64,000 bases of DNA from Bartonella kosoyi. Lineage in GTDB: Bacteria; Pseudomonadota; Alphaproteobacteria; Rhizobiales; Rhizobiaceae. Every line of letters starts with the position of its first letter. Within the stretch, counting starts at the first letter, position 1. A program made the translations under genes and the position numbers. Below the pieces are notes generated by a model. That model had not been told where the DNA came from and made no database searches. It worked only from the letters and a program-made list of their open reading frames with translations. Shown piece after piece: positions 63,501-64,000 of the stretch. Location: positions 744,001 to 808,000 of the forward strand of contig NZ_CP031843.2 of assembly GCF_003606325.2 (NCBI RefSeq), read 5' to 3'.

Positions 63501-64000
63501 AATGCTAGGACTACAGCAAGCTTAGCGGAAATGGCAGGTGAAGAAGCCAAGAAGATAGCGGAGAAAGCCGATAACCGCGCGTATGAAGCTAAAGGTGAAG
63601 TAGGGAAAGCCCAGGAATTAGCGGAGAGTGCGAAGTCCATAGCCCAATCTGCGGAGAGAGCGGCTGAAGAAGCTAAGAAAACAGCCAATACAGCATGGTC
63701 AAAGGCAGATGAGGCGAATGATGCGGTAAAGGCTATAAAAGATACAGCAGGTTATGCAAAACATGAAGCAGGACAGGCGCGGTCAATAGCAGAAAATGCA
63801 GAGAAAATAGCCTCGTCTGCGGTGAGTAGGGTTATCGATATCAATCAAGTGGTTGAGAATTTTAAAGCCCCCGTAAGTTTAGCGCGGACATATGCAGACG
63901 AAGCCAAGAAAAAAGCCGAAGCAGCAGATTCAAAAGCTTATCAAGCCAAGAGCGAAGCTGATAAAGCCAAGGAAACCGCCGATAGAGCGAAAAGAACAGC
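60564..64000 (+). CDS. Giant alanine-rich coiled-coil tail fibre (partial, runs off the window)
   Basis: The frame is open from the ATG at 60564 (AGGAGG upstream) to the last base, at least 1145 residues with no stop. The start, HEYLIPVATQEEIREGISQD then SVVVPKLLGTASL, is the typical phage tail-fibre N-terminal motif. From about residue 55 the chain is an almost pure heptad-type coiled coil built of AEEAK/ADEAKKxAE units, so a very long rod is expected. The only clear break is near 63826-63870 (VIDINQVVENFKAP). Repeats are also preserved as DNA (63040, 63161, 63872). The receptor-binding tip must lie beyond the window. Confidence 0.85.
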   Translation, partial: MKIPDHSHEYLIPVATQEEIREGISQDSVVVPKLLGTASLYSYETFAPLEQVVNARQESEKAMARANGAQQVAEEAKRVSEQALSEVTKTGEAVTAATTTASLAKETADTAKGLAEEAKNASDAAKHMAEETKAAVDRASGEINSTKGSLATALQRFEEVKQVSENAVNISTEAKRLADESKTIATRAEQTAREASQTATETTQVSATAVATCHEVKTVAMQASLKAAGAKQTADDAKDMAEKAKGLSERATSSITELTKTTSQVQAAVETALTDLRDAKQIAEASKTLSGESKQIADDALRASKDAKSQSETAVRMSEEAKNACDEVKASVASVEKVAETVKTGVEQASQTASEAKGLAEEVKSAVDKATAKVEQAVREASDAQSKADSLERLANEANQTARSSKSVSEEAKGLAETAKSTADRATLTATQAQQEASEASRIANEAKVTAEQALQADRQAVREGGEASKSLAEAVQKKSEEAERVAQDSKRVCEEAKQLATEAKNASTNALTEARDAKEKASTALTSVNDVKNLCEEVKGLAEKASTASTEAQKTSDQALREATAAKTTADMASSTANNAKGSAEKAKTLSEEAKKLVQDNKNAFDESNKTLEAVKGLAETALSTANEAKQKGEEISQQSSEALMKSGEAKNLAEEAKNSADSAQTKSEQAHQSATEATRIASEAKAAAEAAARSGERSGQVDAEALKGIATAAKSKAEAAEKVAEETKGALDGVKQVANSAKSIAEEAKKVADGAQKKASQVETVAGEAEKIAKEAKQTAGYANHEAAQARSEVEKAKSTAHEGWSNANKAQEVASDAKTIASLARTYADEAKKIAENSGNTAHQGWSTANNAKEVADNAKAIASLARTYADEAKKKAEVADSQSYQAKGEVDKAKEIAGNAKYIAEQAQKAAETAGKKADSLETEAREAQKIANEAKEKAGYAEHDARQARSEAESAKNIAYNASSTAYNAKEVADNARTTASLAEMAGEEAKKIAEKADNRAYEAKGEVGKAQELAESAKSIAQSAERAAEEAKKTANTAWSKADEANDAVKAIKDTAGYAKHEAGQARSIAENAEKIASSAVSRVIDINQVVENFKAPVSLARTYADEAKKKAEAADSKAYQAKSEADKAKETADRAKRT
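63040..63948 (+). repeat. Long near-identical DNA repeats in the fibre gene
   Basis: Units encoding SLARTYADEAKKKAE occur at about 63040, 63161 and 63872 with almost the same DNA, and the last two extend through a DSxxYQAK segment. Surrounding units (HEGWSNAN/HQGWSTAN, YAxHEAxQARS) also recur. Unequal recombination would change rod length in steps. Confidence 0.75.

Noticed and set aside
60584-63688. A series of minus-strand frames rich in A, S, F and C through the fibre region
   Set aside because: They are antisense to one continuous plus-strand fibre frame that starts at 60564 with a good ribosome site and a recognisable tail-fibre N-terminus.

Overview
The window looks like an AT-rich alphaproteobacterial chromosome carrying a large, much-rearranged prophage. 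The best guess is Bartonella. The basis is the low G+C, the gene families (AntA antirepressors, FhaB-type haemagglutinin fragments, RelE/HigB toxin-antitoxin pairs, P4-type integrases with AlpA partners) and the type of host genes on the left. No ribosomal RNA is present to confirm the genus.

Layout. 1-950: an AntA antirepressor gene behind a structured leader. 1182-4924: host core genes (tRNA-Leu, ilvA, an exported protein, a DEAD-box RNA helicase), then about 1.5 kb of apparently decayed DNA. 6395-12040, leftward: phage early operon (integrase, small protein, YqaJ exonuclease, RecT/Bet recombinase, three beta-helix 'hexapeptide' proteins, a second AntA antirepressor, an acidic protein). 12178-12909: divergent CI-like and Cro-like regulators with matching promoter/operator sequences. 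12920-19717, rightward: membrane/coiled-coil proteins, a RuvC-like nuclease, DUF1376-like replication proteins, two more hexapeptide genes, SSB. 21137-24269, leftward: four more hexapeptide genes. 25718-30646, leftward: a 1642-residue single-chain (Type ISP) restriction-modification enzyme between about 195-bp inverted repeats. 31178-33360: remnants of a primase-helicase gene with a toxin-antitoxin pair inside. 33370-40779: an island made of two directly repeated integrase+AlpA units around a 5'-truncated FhaB/CdiA-like gene and a lipoprotein gene. 41341-41821: another toxin-antitoxin pair. 42022-64000, rightward: virion genes (terminase, P22-like portal, scaffold, N4-gp56-type capsid, connector, ejection-type proteins, lytic transglycosylase, three tail-collar proteins and a giant alanine-rich fibre that runs off the window).

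How it fits together. The gene order and absence of tape-measure, sheath and tube genes suggest a short-tailed (podovirus-like) phage. CI/Cro probably control two early promoters with the same core sequence: one drives recombination/antirepressor genes leftward, the other replication genes rightward. The replication primase is broken and two islands have entered, so the prophage may be defective, although the virion block looks intact.

Most notable. (1) A roughly 100-nt leader occurs three times (271-370 +, 16998-17098 +, 24302-24401 -), ahead of an AntA gene and of both opposed hexapeptide operons. Its helices are kept by compensatory changes, so it looks like a genuine structured RNA element. 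(2) Nine hexapeptide genes share one N-terminal domain and have shuffled heads, tails and GC-rich spacers. (3) The restriction-modification gene and the haemagglutinin/lipoprotein pair each sit inside long repeats that could mobilise them.
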